Positions 1 through 10,189 are shown, numbered from the stretch's first letter. The stretch is DNA of 64,000 nucleotides from Candidatus Methanoperedens nitratireducens (GCA_020724545.1 DYGR01000010.1:1-64000), one strand, 5' to 3'. Numbers and translations are program-made. Notes: generated by a model from the sequence alone, not told the origin.

Positions 1-275
1 GTTGCGCCAGTTTACGTCGCACACACATATTGCGAAGCAATATGTGGATACGCAATCGACTGGCGTGACAGTCGACGTGGATACAGCGTGAACCGATGTT
101 TCGGTTCTGTTTAATACTGGATCACAGTTGCTACGAACGTGCGGAATATCCGTAGGTGTGTATGTATTTCTTTCTTCTAACTGCTGCATATTTTTGTATA
201 CCTCCTGGTCAACCTGTTACCCTTGTTCCTCACGGAACAAGCCTCACAGCTTTAGCGTGAGGTGATTGACAGCAA
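1..275. repeat. Structured dispersed repeat, copy A
   Basis: No gene is visible in the first 309 bases. The stretch contains two strong hairpins: CACATATTGC-GAA-GCAATATGTG at 24-46 and TCGACTG-GCGTGA-CAGTCGA at 56-75. A third block near 241-270 (CTCACAGCTTTAGCGTGAG) is shared with 16659-16690. The same ordered hairpins recur at 16.5 kb and, inverted, at 40.35 kb, with paired base changes that keep the stems. The copy may extend off the left edge of the window. Function unknown; it could act as RNA or as a mobile palindromic element. Confidence 0.7.
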
Positions 276-309
276 ATACTCTTCTATTATGTATATATAT
301 ATGTTATAT

Positions 310-867
310 CTAGGGAGTAGTCTCTCTACAGTCCTCACAGAGAATTGCCCCATCAACCAATTTCAGGTCCAGCTTAAAGATCAGGCACCGCTCACAGATG
401 CCCTGCCTGATACTCAACTGGGGAACTGCTTCTGAGGCAATCCTTTCCCTGTGCATACCGATAAGATCAGAGGTGATACTGCCCATCTCTGCTGATGCTG
501 CGATGAGGTCGGTATCTGTTACGATACCAATAAGCTTTGCACCTTCAACAACAGGTAATCGACGTATCTTCATCTTAACCATCTTGAACATGGCGTTTGT
601 AACGTCCTCAGTAGCAGGTATGGTTATAAGAGGGCTTGTCATCAGTTCTCTGATAGATATATCATTCGGCAAAATGTTCTTAGATACAATTTTTCTGACT
701 ATATCTCGCTCCGTTACAATCCCTACCGGACGTTCTCTATCTGTTATGATGATACTGCCAACATCAAGCCCAAGCATTTTTATCGCCAGAGCCTGGACAT
801 CGCTCTTTATGTCTATCGTTGCGACATCCCTTGTCATTATGTCTCTTACAGGCATCCTGAATTCCAT
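310..867 (-). CDS. CBS-domain pair protein with C-terminal zinc ribbon
   Basis: 185 residues. Two CBS domains (about residues 1-60 and 70-130) show the usual IVTERDIVRK and IGIVTDTDLI motifs; such Bateman modules bind adenine nucleotides and act as regulatory sensors. The C-terminus carries two CxxC pairs (CERC and CEDC, residues about 158-180), which look like a small zinc ribbon. This CBS plus ribbon layout is common in archaeal stand-alone regulators. Transcribed alone and divergent from the HTH regulator at 1085. The target is unknown. Confidence 0.85.
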   Translation of the reverse strand: MEFRMPVRDIMTRDVATIDIKSDVQALAIKMLGLDVGSIIITDRERPVGIVTERDIVRKIVSKNILPNDISIRELMTSPLITIPATEDVTNAMFKMVKMKIRRLPVVEGAKLIGIVTDTDLIAASAEMGSITSDLIGMHRERIASEAVPQLSIRQGICERCLIFKLDLKLVDGAILCEDCRETTP

Positions 868-1084
868 GTATATTACTCCCTGGTGTTTAAGTATGTATTT
901 TGAAGTTTTATATGTTGTGCTTTAATTTAGGGTATTTAGCGAGAATAGATATATACTGGAACAGTAGTTATTAAACTTTATGTAGTTCAGCAATATTATA
1001 GAGCTTACTTACTCAATTACTCCAGGTATTTTGCTATCGAAAGATTAAAATAATAACCACACATAATATGCCACGGGAGTCAGC

Positions 1085-1462
1085 ATGAAAATCCTTGATG
1101 TTAAACAGCTTGATGAGAGAGACGAAGAGATTGCCGATACCCTTGTTTCTCTAGGAATGAGCAGGCCTATTGCCAGGACGCTTAGTTATCTAAAGCATGT
1201 GGACGAGACCACATCGATTGAGCTTGAGAAGGCTGCAGGACTACGCCAGCCTGAAATCAGTATAGCTATGAGAGAGTTAAAAGAACATGACTGGATAAAC
1301 GAGCGTGATGAGAAGAAAACAGGCAAAGGCAGACCGTATAAGATATACTCGCTCAAAATCGACTTTAATGAGATTGTATCTCAGCTTGAAGAGCAACATA
1401 AAAAAGCTGTTGATGAGTCGCATGAAAAGATTGAGCGGTTGAAGGGATTGGGGCGGTATTAA
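1085..1462 (+). CDS. Predicted winged-helix transcriptional regulator
   Basis: 125 residues. Residues about 20-95 read as a winged helix-turn-helix of the archaeal TrmB/ArsR-like type: a SMSRPIARTLSYL helix, a recognition region around LRQPEISIAMREL, and a GKGRPYKIYSL wing. The C-terminus (about 95-120) is a charged amphipathic helix that could dimerise. No ligand domain or metal-binding cysteines are present, so it may work as a small dimeric DNA-binding protein. It converges on cofE, whose 3' end lies 12 bases away on the other strand. Targets are unknown. Confidence 0.75.
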   Translation: MKILDVKQLDERDEEIADTLVSLGMSRPIARTLSYLKHVDETTSIELEKAAGLRQPEISIAMRELKEHDWINERDEKKTGKGRPYKIYSLKIDFNEIVSQLEEQHKKAVDESHEKIERLKGLGRY

Positions 1463-1473
1463 AACAACTATAT

Positions 1474-2247
1474 TTATCTCCAATATTTCTGCTCTTCTTT
1501 CTCAAAGCATCCAAAGTACAGGCACTCCCTGCGTGAGATGAGCGGTATATCCTCGCTGCCCTTAATAAATCTCACCGGCGCATCCCTGATAAGCACAGCA
1601 GGCGTGCTCTCATCAGCCTCACCCATGATTATCTGTGCCGCAGACACAATGTTATCTGCCGTGGCACGCCTTGTGATCAGAAGAGGTTTTCCGAAAAGAT
1701 CGATCCGCCCCCTTGCATCCTCAACAGGCTCTATCCCCGCGCAGCCCAGTGCCATGCCCACACATCCCAGGCGCAGAGGCTGCGTCCTGCTATCGCCTAT
1801 TATCACGGCAAGGTTGCATTGATATTCAGCCATCAGCCTCTCCCTGATCTGAATTGCGCTCCTCTTCGGGTCCTCTGGCAGCAGTACCACATACCCCTGA
1901 GGCGCATTGGAGCTATCTATACCCGCGCTGGGGGATAGCACTCCTTTTGTGATCGTAACCACTACGCCTGGCACCCCGCCGAGTATCTCATCAGATTCCC
2001 TGATTATAAGCTCCATCTTTCTCGGGTCATTCCCATAGAGTTTTGAAAGCTCAGCAGCCCTCTCACCCGGGATAATACTCTCAAGTTCGATCACGCGCCC
2101 CTCGGCAGTAGCTACCGCTGATTCGGCAAAGACAAAGATATCGTTATCCTTCGGTCCTATGCCTGCTGCATCAATCGCCTCGATCAGCACCCCTGCTATA
2201 TCATCGCCAGGTCTTATGAGGGGCGTTTTTATACCGAATAACTGCAT
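1474..2247 (-). CDS. cofE: Coenzyme F420-0:L-glutamate ligase
   Basis: 257 residues, the usual length of archaeal CofE. It adds L-glutamates to F420-0 with GTP, finishing the deazaflavin cofactor used by methanogens and methane-oxidising archaea. Family landmarks include the N-terminal GIKTPLIRPGDDIAG region, VVTITKGVLSPSAGID, the substrate segment IGDSRTQPLRLGCVG and the late RRATADNIVSAAQ stretch. It stands alone, with Nif3-like downstream on the same strand side. Its presence is one of the main pointers to a methanogen-type host. Confidence 0.93.
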   Translation of the reverse strand: MQLFGIKTPLIRPGDDIAGVLIEAIDAAGIGPKDNDIFVFAESAVATAEGRVIELESIIPGERAAELSKLYGNDPRKMELIIRESDEILGGVPGVVVTITKGVLSPSAGIDSSNAPQGYVVLLPEDPKRSAIQIRERLMAEYQCNLAVIIGDSRTQPLRLGCVGMALGCAGIEPVEDARGRIDLFGKPLLITRRATADNIVSAAQIIMGEADESTPAVLIRDAPVRFIKGSEDIPLISRRECLYFGCFEKEEQKYWR

Positions 2248-2305
2248 TTAAGATTCACTACGCTTTCCAAAATCTTTAAGGTAAGGGAATATATGTTCTG
2301 CGATC

Positions 2306-3034
2306 TTATTTAGCACTTCGTATAGCCGGCTTATCTTCTATAAAAACCGATTCGACTGGTAACCGCTCGCATAATCTCTCCATGGCAGGGGCTTCAGTGG
2401 CATAATGGGTTGCATCAAAGAGGCATAATTTTTCTGCATAGCGTAATGCATCGTGCCTGAGCTCTCCTGATATAAGGGCATCGGCGCCGTGTGCAAAGGC
2501 TATATCGATATACTCCCTGCGAAAACCGCTTCCTCCGATCACCATTACTTTTCTTATTTCACCCTCTCCAGTGTACTGCACATGGGTATCCAGCTTCTCT
2601 GCTATGAAAGATGCAAGTTCTGAGGCGCTGCAGGGCTTTATTTCACCCACCCTTCCTAATTCAAGGGATACAAGATTACGTAAGCCCAGGATCTCAGCGA
2701 GCGCATCATTCACTCCCCCCTCTGCCTTGTCATAGTTCGTATGCATGGTGTAGATGGATATATCGTTATCAATGGCGAGCTTTAGTGTATCAGATAAACG
2801 TTTTGAGATAAGGTTTATGGGGTCGAATATCAGCGTATGATGGGTGATGAGCAGGTCTGCGCCCAGGCGCGCAGCTCTGTACAGGACAAAGTCTGTGGGG
2901 TCAAGCGCGACAGCGATCTTTTTAATATCGTTATCCCTATCAAGCACAAGTCCTGTTCTTCCCTTATCAAAGTCCTCGGCAAGTTCGGGATGTGCTATGT
3001 TTTCAAGGACTGCGATTATTTCTCTGAGTTCCAT
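2306..3034 (-). CDS. Nif3-like dinuclear metal centre protein
   Basis: 242 residues, matching the short archaeal form of the Nif3/YbgI family (hexameric, two metals per subunit; often labelled GTP cyclohydrolase I type 2, true role unsettled). Metal-ligand motifs are visible: ITHHTL near residue 65, HTNYDKAEGG near 98, and ATHYATE near the C-terminus. The name does not imply nitrogen fixation even though a nif operon follows 1.8 kb away. Divergent from pheS. Confidence 0.88.
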   Translation of the reverse strand: MELREIIAVLENIAHPELAEDFDKGRTGLVLDRDNDIKKIAVALDPTDFVLYRAARLGADLLITHHTLIFDPINLISKRLSDTLKLAIDNDISIYTMHTNYDKAEGGVNDALAEILGLRNLVSLELGRVGEIKPCSASELASFIAEKLDTHVQYTGEGEIRKVMVIGGSGFRREYIDIAFAHGADALISGELRHDALRYAEKLCLFDATHYATEAPAMERLCERLPVESVFIEDKPAIRSAK

Positions 3035-3142
3035 AGTTGTTTGTTATCCAGGGGTTTATTTAAAGATTGGTCTTTTTCTTCATGACCGAGATCGTCCTTG
3101 CACAAATGATTAAATATCGTGCTGTACATTGTAATAGCGTTT

Positions 3143-4606
3143 ATGACGCTCTTGAAAGAATTTAACCTCACCAGTAACGAGAAACGTGTTCTACAGGCTC
3201 TTACTAAAAAAGACAGATTTTCACCAGATGAGCTTGCCGCAGCATCAGAACTGAGCGTTGAAGCTGCAATGCAATCAGCTTTTACTCTTTCTGAAAAAGG
3301 TCTTTGTGAGGTTAAAGAGGAAATCACCGACATATTCACGCTCACAGAAGAGGGCGAACAGTATGCACAGAGCGGTCTGCCTGAGCGCCAGATAATCAGC
3401 TCGCTCACAGCACCTGTCTCACTTCCCGAATTAAAAAATAAATTCCCGCCCCGGATGGTGGGGATCGCCCTGGGCTGGCTTCGCAGGAAAAACTGGGCAA
3501 GGATAGAAGGGGATAAGGTAATCCCCTCTGGAAAAGCAGAGATCGGGGAAGATGAGAAGATACTTGCAAAGCTCAAAATAGGTCCATCTTCAGAAGTCAA
3601 AGACGCGGTCAGGGATTTAATAAAAAGGAACCTGGTTGAGAAAGCAGAGAAAAAAGCCCGCACTATAGCAATCACTGATAGAGGAAATACCCTTGCATCA
3701 GCAGGGTTAATCATTGAGGAGGAAATAGCACAGCTCACGCCCACCATTATCAAAAGCGGTGCATGGAGAACTGCAAGATTTCGACCGTACAATATCCATA
3801 CACCTGTAAAACCGGTTTATGGAGCAAAGATACACCCATACCAGCGGCTCATCAACGAGATGCGCCAGATCTTCCTTGACATGGGGTTCACAGAGATAAA
3901 AGGCGATATAGTCCAGAGCTCGTTCTGGAACTTCGACGCACTCTTCCAGCCGCAGGACCATCCTGCAAGAGAGATGCAGGATACCTTCCACCTTGATACC
4001 GAATGCGACCTGCCTGATAAGTATGTAAAGCCTGTAAAAGCTATGCATGAAATAGGCGGGGGCATATCAATAGGCTGGGGAGGTAAGTGGAGTGAAGAAG
4101 TAGCACGGAAACAGGTGCTCAGGACCCATACCACAGCGATCACGATTAAATATCTTGCAGAGCATCCTGATCCGCCTGTTAAAGCCTTCTGTATCGACAG
4201 GGCATACAGGCGCGAGGCCATCGACCCGACACATACGCCTGAGTTCGAACAGCTTGAAGGTGTGGTGATGGACAGGGGAGTGAGTTTCAAAAACCTGCTC
4301 GGCTGCCTGACGGAGTTCTATCACAGGATGGGTTTTGATAATGTCCGCTTCAGACCAGGATATTTCCCTTACACAGAGCCAAGCGTGGAACCTGAGGTCT
4401 ATATAGAGAGCATGGGCAAGTGGATCGAACTTGGAGGCGCGGGTGTATTCAGAAAAGAGGTCACATTACCCCTCGGTATCAAGCATCCTGTACTGGCATG
4501 GGGACTTGGTGTGAGCCGGGTGGCAATGCTGCGCCTTGGGCTTAAGGATCTCCGCGAGTTATACAGGAGCGATATCGACTGGCTGAGGAAGAGCACGGTA
4601 TTATAG
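3143..4606 (+). CDS. pheS: Phenylalanyl-tRNA synthetase alpha subunit
   Basis: About 487 residues from the ATG at 3143; an in-frame ATG at 3119 exists, but archaeal PheS begins near MTLLKEFNL. The N-terminal third is built of winged-helix repeats that contact tRNA; the class II catalytic core follows from about residue 200, with motif 2 around [12 protein letters not shown] and motif 3 in [18 protein letters not shown]. It charges tRNA-Phe as an alpha2-beta2 enzyme. The beta-subunit gene pheT is not next to it in this window. Confidence 0.95.
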   Translation: MTLLKEFNLTSNEKRVLQALTKKDRFSPDELAAASELSVEAAMQSAFTLSEKGLCEVKEEITDIFTLTEEGEQYAQSGLPERQIISSLTAPVSLPELKNKFPPRMVGIALGWLRRKNWARIEGDKVIPSGKAEIGEDEKILAKLKIGPSSEVKDAVRDLIKRNLVEKAEKKARTIAITDRGNTLASAGLIIEEEIAQLTPTIIKSGAWRTARFRPYNIHTPVKPVYGAKIHPYQRLINEMRQIFLDMGFTEIKGDIVQSSFWNFDALFQPQDHPAREMQDTFHLDTECDLPDKYVKPVKAMHEIGGGISIGWGGKWSEEVARKQVLRTHTTAITIKYLAEHPDPPVKAFCIDRAYRREAIDPTHTPEFEQLEGVVMDRGVSFKNLLGCLTEFYHRMGFDNVRFRPGYFPYTEPSVEPEVYIESMGKWIELGGAGVFRKEVTLPLGIKHPVLAWGLGVSRVAMLRLGLKDLRELYRSDIDWLRKSTVL

Positions 4607-4723
4607 ATAGCTGATTCTAAGACAGATTCCAACCACTCATTTTTAAGGTTTTTCACATGGTCTGAGCTTACAGAGTATATTCAAAATATTCAGGACTGAA
4701 TGCATATTTTTATTCTGAAAATA

Positions 4724-5616
<893 letters not shown>

Positions 5617-5620
5617 GAAC

Positions 5621-5938
5621 ATGAAGATGATTCGGGCAATAATCAGGCCAAACAAAGAGGAGAAGGTCATGGAGAACCTGGAGAAGGATGGCTTTGTGTC
5701 CTTAACGAAGATGAACGTGTTCGGACGGGGCAAGCAGAAAGGGATCAGGGTAGGGACTGTGTGCTATGATGAGATCCCCAAGGTTATGCTTATGCTTGTA
5801 GTCGAGGACGGTGATGTAGAGAGGGCTGTGAACATCATCCAGAACAGTGCAAGGACAGGGAACATAGGTGACGGTAAGATGTTCGTGACCGATGTGCTTG
5901 AGGCGTACACTGTGAGGACAGGCGAGGCCGGGTTGTGA
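5621..5938 (+). CDS. nifI1: PII-family nitrogenase regulator NifI1
   Basis: 105 residues from the ATG at 5621, which follows GAGGTGAG; an earlier in-frame start at 5591 lies inside nifH and is unlikely. NifI1 and NifI2 form a complex that binds nitrogenase and switches it off when ammonium is high, releasing it in response to 2-oxoglutarate and ATP (known from Methanococcus). The MKMIRAIIRP start and the VEDGDVERAVNII and GDGKMFVTDV segments are typical of the family. Sits between nifH and nifD as in other archaea. Confidence 0.93.
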   Translation: MKMIRAIIRPNKEEKVMENLEKDGFVSLTKMNVFGRGKQKGIRVGTVCYDEIPKVMLMLVVEDGDVERAVNIIQNSARTGNIGDGKMFVTDVLEAYTVRTGEAGL

Positions 5939-5943
5939 ATACC

Positions 5944-6321
5944 ATGAAGGAAGTAATCGCAATCATACGCCGCCACAACATACAGGCGACCAAGGCAGGG
6001 CTACTGGGAATCGGGATCCCTGCACTCACGATGGTAAGCGTGGAAGGCAGGGGAAAGCAGAAGGGCCTGCCTGGCTGGAATTATGAACTTGATCCTGCAC
6101 TCACCAAAATGGAAGAGCGCAATACAGGCACAAGTCTTCGCCTCATCCCAAAGAGGATGATATATATGGTGGTTGAGGATGGCGATGTATCGAAGGTTGT
6201 CCAGACCATAATAAGGACAAACCAGACAGGGCATGTAGGAGATGGAAAGATATTCGTGTGCCCTGTTGATGACGCTGTAAGGGTGAGAACAGGAGAGAAT
6301 GGAGAGCTGGCATTGAAGTAA
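5944..6321 (+). CDS. nifI2: PII-family nitrogenase regulator NifI2
   Basis: 125 residues from the ATG at 5944; a GTG at 5935 overlapping the nifI1 stop is possible but adds only three residues. It has the longer T-loop region of NifI2 (residues about 35-60, GRGKQKGLPGWNYELDP) and the closing GDGKIFVCPVDDAVRVRTGE. It is the partner of NifI1 in post-translational ammonium switch-off of nitrogenase. Located directly upstream of nifD, as in methanogens. Confidence 0.93.
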   Translation: MKEVIAIIRRHNIQATKAGLLGIGIPALTMVSVEGRGKQKGLPGWNYELDPALTKMEERNTGTSLRLIPKRMIYMVVEDGDVSKVVQTIIRTNQTGHVGDGKIFVCPVDDAVRVRTGENGELALK

Positions 6322-6334
6322 AAGGAGTATAGAT

Positions 6335-7735
6335 ATGTCAACAATATTACCTGTATGTGATATCCCGATACCGCAGCGAGAGCCGCATATCGTATGTCAC
6401 GACCCGGGAAATCAGATATTGCCCATGTGCAATATCCAGACAGTCCCGGGGGATATGACAGAGCGCGGCTGTACGTTTGCAGGCTGTCGGGGTGTCGTGG
6501 GCGGACCTGTAAAGGATGTGATTCAACTGGTACATGGCCCTATCGGATGTGCCTACTACACATGGGGCACAAGAAGGAACCTCTCAGATACAAAGCTGCA
6601 TCGAAAATACTGCTTTTCCACAGACCTGACAGAAGAGGATGTAATATACGGAGGCGCGAAGAAGCTCTTAAAATCGATAATAGAATCATACGAGCGCTTC
6701 CCGGAGGCAAAGGCAGTGTTCGTCTATTCCACATGCGTTGTCGGCCTGATAGGCGATGATACAGAGGCTGTATGCAGACAGGCAAAGGAGAAGATCGGAA
6801 TACCTGTTGTGCCTTTCCACTGCGAGGGCTTCAGGGGCGTAAGCCAGTCCCTGGGACATCACATAGCCAACCGCACGTTATTTGAAAAAGTGGTGGGGAC
6901 AGAGGAGCCTGATATCACGACGCCATATGATATGTGCATCATCGGTGAGTTCAATATCGATGGTGATGCCTGGATCATCAAGCCGCTGTTTGAAAGAATG
7001 GGCGTGCGGGTGCTTTCTGTATTTACAGGCAATGCCTCGTATGCTGATCTGCCTCCGATGCACAGAGCGAAGCTGAATATCGTGCAGTGCCAGAGATCAT
7101 CAACGTATATCGCAAATATGATCCAGGATAAGTACAGCATCCCATATATCAACGTCTCCCTGTTCGGCATGGTGCAGACAGCAGAGGCTCTTCGAGATGT
7201 GGGGAGGTTCTTTCACCTTGAGGAAAATGCAGAGAAGGTCATCACTGAGGAGCTCGCAAAATACCAGCCCAGGATCGATTACTACAGAAAGAGGCTTGAG
7301 GGCAAGAAGTGCTTTATATACCAGGGAGCGCCGCGCGCATGGCACTGGATTGAGCCGATGCGGGAACTGGGAATCGAGACTATCCTTACGGCAACCACGT
7401 TTGGACATAAGGATGACTACGAAAAGATCATGTCCAGGGTAAATCCAGGGCATATCTGTATCGATAATCCCAATGCACTTGAGATAGAGGAATATCTTGT
7501 TAAGCTCAAGCCCGATTTCTTTATAGCCGGACTTAAGGAGAAATACCTGACATACAAGCTAGGAATACCCTTTATAAACGGCCATTCCTATGAGGAAGGA
7601 CCGTACGCAGGCTTTGAGGGCTTTGTGAATTTTGCAAGGGATATTGACATAGCAGTGAACTCACCGGTCTGGAGGTTCGTGAACGGCCGGGAGCCAGCAG
7701 GAGTTGATGTAAATGCAAAGAACAGTGGTAATTAA
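6335..7735 (+). CDS. nifD: Nitrogenase molybdenum-iron protein alpha chain
   Basis: 466 residues, shorter than Azotobacter NifD and without the clostridial insertion. P-cluster cysteines are visible at C46, C72 and C134; the cofactor ligands correspond to C252 (LNIVQCQRS) and H417 (NGHSYEEG). The residues equal to Gln191 and His195 are kept (GVSQSLGHH, Q171 and H175), which favours an active Mo-type enzyme over Vnf/Anf or a nitrogenase-like relative. No AnfG/VnfG gene follows. Ends inside the start of nifK, so the two are probably translationally coupled. Confidence 0.93.
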   Translation: MSTILPVCDIPIPQREPHIVCHDPGNQILPMCNIQTVPGDMTERGCTFAGCRGVVGGPVKDVIQLVHGPIGCAYYTWGTRRNLSDTKLHRKYCFSTDLTEEDVIYGGAKKLLKSIIESYERFPEAKAVFVYSTCVVGLIGDDTEAVCRQAKEKIGIPVVPFHCEGFRGVSQSLGHHIANRTLFEKVVGTEEPDITTPYDMCIIGEFNIDGDAWIIKPLFERMGVRVLSVFTGNASYADLPPMHRAKLNIVQCQRSSTYIANMIQDKYSIPYINVSLFGMVQTAEALRDVGRFFHLEENAEKVITEELAKYQPRIDYYRKRLEGKKCFIYQGAPRAWHWIEPMRELGIETILTATTFGHKDDYEKIMSRVNPGHICIDNPNALEIEEYLVKLKPDFFIAGLKEKYLTYKLGIPFINGHSYEEGPYAGFEGFVNFARDIDIAVNSPVWRFVNGREPAGVDVNAKNSGN

Positions 7736-9032
7736 TCCCCCAAAGATGTGCCAGCCCATGGGGGCCATACTCGCCTACATGGGGGTGCACGGCTGCGTTC
7801 CTGTCGTGCACGGTTCCCAGGGCTGCAGTACATACCCACGCTATAATATCGCAAGGCACTTCAGGGAATCGGCCGAGGTTGCAGTTTCTTCGCTTGCCGA
7901 GGATGCAGCAGTATACGGAGGAGCAAAGAACCTGGCTGAAGCTATAAAGAACGTCAAAGCAAGGCTTGACCCTGAGGCCATAGGCATATGCACCACATGC
8001 ATGAGTGAGACAATCGGAGATGATGTCAGGCAGATAGTGAAGAAGGCAATCCTGCCTGATGATACTACAAAAGTGATACCTGCCTCAACGCCAAGCTATG
8101 TGGGAACGCATCTCACTGGTTATGACAATGCCATGAAAGCTTTGGTAGAAACGCTTGCAGTAAAAGGAGAGCCAAACAATAAGATCAACATAATAACCGG
8201 GATAATTAATCCGGGCGATATCAGGGAGATAAAGCACATGCTCCGTCTGCTGGGCATCGAGACCATATTCCTCTCGGATATCTCGGATACGCTGGATACG
8301 CCTATAATGAGGGGCGGTCACAAGCCCATGCTCCCGCAGGGAGGCACGAGGATAAGTGATATAGCGGATTCGGCTAATTCATCAGGAACTGTGGCTATAT
8401 GCAAGACTGCTGGCTCTGCCGCTGTGTACCTGCAGAATAAGTTCAATGTTCCCGCTATTCCTGGCCCTGCGCCTGTAGGGGTTGCAAACTGCGATCGATT
8501 TGTTGAGAATGTTACCAGATTAGTAGGTAAGGCTACTACCCCGGAGATCGAGAACGAAAGGGGCAGGCTTGTCGACAGCATGGTGGATGTGCACCACTAC
8601 ATGTTCGGGCGGCGTGTTGCTATATTCGGCGACCCCGGTATAGTTTCAGGCATCGTGCGCTTCTGTGCCGAAGTAGGGATGGCTCCTACAGTGGCGATGA
8701 CGGCCACAAAACACAGGGATTTTGCGCCTGATATAAAGGCGGTGAACAGCGAGTACGGGACAGATACGCAGATACTGGAGGGCACGGATCTCTACGAGTT
8801 CCATGAATTTGTGAAGATCCAGGGTGCTGAACTGATCGTTGGAAACTCCAAGGGCAAGGATATCGCTGATGATGAAAACATCCCTCTTGTACGTGTCGGG
8901 TTCCCTGTGTACGACAGGGTCGGTGTTTACCGTTATCCGATCCTGGGATACAGGGGATCTATCTACCTGCTTGACCTGATGACCAACGCCATCCTTGGAC
9001 ATAAGTACGACCCCAACAAGCTGCATCAGTGA
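7713..9032 (+). CDS. nifK: Nitrogenase molybdenum-iron protein beta chain
   Basis: 439 residues. Lacks the N-terminal extension of Azotobacter NifK and begins close to the conserved INPPKMCQPMGA core. P-cluster cysteines are in KMCQPMG, SQGCSTY and CTTCMSET, and the TPSYVGTH segment matches the region of the serine ligand. Overlaps nifD by 23 bases and is followed six bases later by the ferredoxin gene. With NifD it forms the heterotetramer that reduces dinitrogen in the cytoplasm. Confidence 0.93.
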   Translation: MQRTVVINPPKMCQPMGAILAYMGVHGCVPVVHGSQGCSTYPRYNIARHFRESAEVAVSSLAEDAAVYGGAKNLAEAIKNVKARLDPEAIGICTTCMSETIGDDVRQIVKKAILPDDTTKVIPASTPSYVGTHLTGYDNAMKALVETLAVKGEPNNKINIITGIINPGDIREIKHMLRLLGIETIFLSDISDTLDTPIMRGGHKPMLPQGGTRISDIADSANSSGTVAICKTAGSAAVYLQNKFNVPAIPGPAPVGVANCDRFVENVTRLVGKATTPEIENERGRLVDSMVDVHHYMFGRRVAIFGDPGIVSGIVRFCAEVGMAPTVAMTATKHRDFAPDIKAVNSEYGTDTQILEGTDLYEFHEFVKIQGAELIVGNSKGKDIADDENIPLVRVGFPVYDRVGVYRYPILGYRGSIYLLDLMTNAILGHKYDPNKLHQ

Positions 9033-9038
9033 GGATCT

Positions 9039-9311
9039 ATGGAATACATTACAGGGATAACAAGTTCTGGCGGAACATGGGTTCCCACCTTTGTTGTGAG
9101 AAGCAATATCAACGACTGCGGGTGCTGCGGCAAATGTTTCAAGATATGCGGGCGCGGTGTGTTCGAGTACATCGATCATCCAAACAGCGATGACCTGTGC
9201 GGTGCAAAGGTCATGACTGTAGCGCATCCTGAGAACTGTATAGGCTGCGGTGCCTGCGCGCGGGGGTGCCCGAAAAAGAATATCGTGTGTGAACCGAAGG
9301 TAATGAGTTGA
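9039..9311 (+). CDS. nif-associated 2[4Fe-4S] ferredoxin (ferredoxin III type)
   Basis: 90 residues with two cluster motifs: CGCCGKCFKICG (residues about 27-38) and CIGCGACARGCPK (about 67-79), separated by a long insert. The WVPTFV start and this spacing match the nif-specific ferredoxin III/FdxB group found in nif operons of bacteria. It sits where nifE and nifN stand in most methanogen nif clusters and is probably co-transcribed with nifDK, so a role as electron donor to NifH is likely. Confidence 0.85.
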   Translation: MEYITGITSSGGTWVPTFVVRSNINDCGCCGKCFKICGRGVFEYIDHPNSDDLCGAKVMTVAHPENCIGCGACARGCPKKNIVCEPKVMS

Positions 9312-9321
9312 GATGATAGAG

Positions 9322-9384
9322 AACCGCAGATGAACGCGGATAAACGCAGATACCTGCTTAATAAATCTGCGCTCATCTGCGGTT
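9322..9384. repeat. Interspersed palindrome, GCAGATGAACGC family, copy 1
   Basis: Imperfect inverted repeat: the left arm starts AACCGCAGATGAACGCGGAT and the right arm ends GCTCATCTGCGGTT. It lies just after the nif operon and could also form a hairpin at the transcript end. Related copies are at 18152-18220 (both arms) and 20014-20043 (right arm only). Such elements are short, non-coding and dispersed. Confidence 0.75.
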
Positions 9385-9405
9385 AATTATCTGAGGTAAT
9401 AGAAA

Positions 9406-10014
9406 ATGTCCAAAATAAGCCACATCCTCCTGAAAAACCCGGTGGTAGTTCCCACCGGGACAAAACTCAGTGAGGCTGTGCAGCTCATGAAGAAGAATAA
9501 TGTCGCAAGCCTGCTGGTGAGCAGGAACGACAGGCTTGCTGGCATAGTCTCTGTGGTGGATATAATGTGCAGCATTGAAGGTAGAGAGCAGGATATTGCA
9601 GTGGATAAGGTTATGCACTCACCAGAGTTTACTATTGATTCTGATAAATGGCTTACCGACGCTCTGGAGATGTTCAGGTGCTACAATGCTACCCATATAG
9701 CAGTAGTGGAGAACGGTGAGACAATAGGCATTATCAGGGCTGAGGATATACTGCACACGTACAGGTTTAAAAATGAGGAGAATGGTGAATTAATCAAATC
9801 CGGAAATCCATGTGATTGGGATGTGAGATATTATAGTGTTATTGGGTTTGGTAAAGCTTTTTTTATTGAAGACATTGAAGAAAAAGCGAAGGCGTTGAAG
9901 ATTATAACCGAACACTATTCAGGCAATTCATTTGAATTTCAAAAGAATTCAATCGATAAGGTAATAGTTATTAGAGTTGAGATAGAAGGTATTACTGGAA
10001 AAAAATCAGGGTAA
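9406..10014 (+). CDS. CBS pair fused to the C-terminal half of a PPOX/Nim-type flavoprotein
   Basis: 202 residues. Residues about 1-120 are a complete CBS pair (LAGIVSVVDIM, IGIIRAEDIL). From about residue 125 the text changes to the last part of a pyridoxamine-phosphate-oxidase-like FMN split barrel: CDWDVRYYSVIGFGKA, a HYSG segment and the closing IEGITGKKSG. The N-terminal half of that flavoprotein, which carries much of the FMN site, is absent. Base composition becomes AT-rich at the joint, near 9770. Most likely a deletion fused two neighbours; the CBS part may still work. Confidence 0.75.
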   Translation: MSKISHILLKNPVVVPTGTKLSEAVQLMKKNNVASLLVSRNDRLAGIVSVVDIMCSIEGREQDIAVDKVMHSPEFTIDSDKWLTDALEMFRCYNATHIAVVENGETIGIIRAEDILHTYRFKNEENGELIKSGNPCDWDVRYYSVIGFGKAFFIEDIEEKAKALKIITEHYSGNSFEFQKNSIDKVIVIRVEIEGITGKKSG

Positions 10015-10018
10015 AACC

Positions 10019-10183
10019 ATGTCCAGAATGAGATCAAGATCAGAGAAAATCGCAGCAAAACGCTATACTGAGGGAAAACTTTCATTTGATGAACTTGTCG
10101 ATATCCTGGGTTATGAAAATGCAAAGAAAGTGGCATATTATAAAGATATTGCAGAGGCATCCTTTGCAGAAGGCTTGGCATGA
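10019..10183 (+). CDS. Small putative antitoxin-like protein
   Basis: 54 residues (MSRMRSRSEKIAAKRYTEGK...), ATG four bases after the preceding stop. The segment AAKRYTEGKLSFDELVDILG resembles the helix-turn-helix of small UPF0175/VapB-like antitoxins, but no toxin gene in frame follows. It lies in an AT-rich patch with other remnants. The assignment is weak; it may be an orphan or the first part of a frameshifted gene whose rest is at 10190-10328. Confidence 0.4.
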   Translation: MSRMRSRSEKIAAKRYTEGKLSFDELVDILGYENAKKVAYYKDIAEASFAEGLA

Positions 10184-10189
10184 AAATAG

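Noticed and set aside
3016-3792. 258-codon leftward frame opposite pheS
   Set aside because: Serine-rich, no domain, fully antisense to the conserved PheS N-terminus; a shadow.
6335-9032. Vanadium or iron-only nitrogenase
   Set aside because: No delta-subunit gene lies between the D and K genes, and the Gln/His pair of Mo-type NifD is conserved (GVSQSLGHH).
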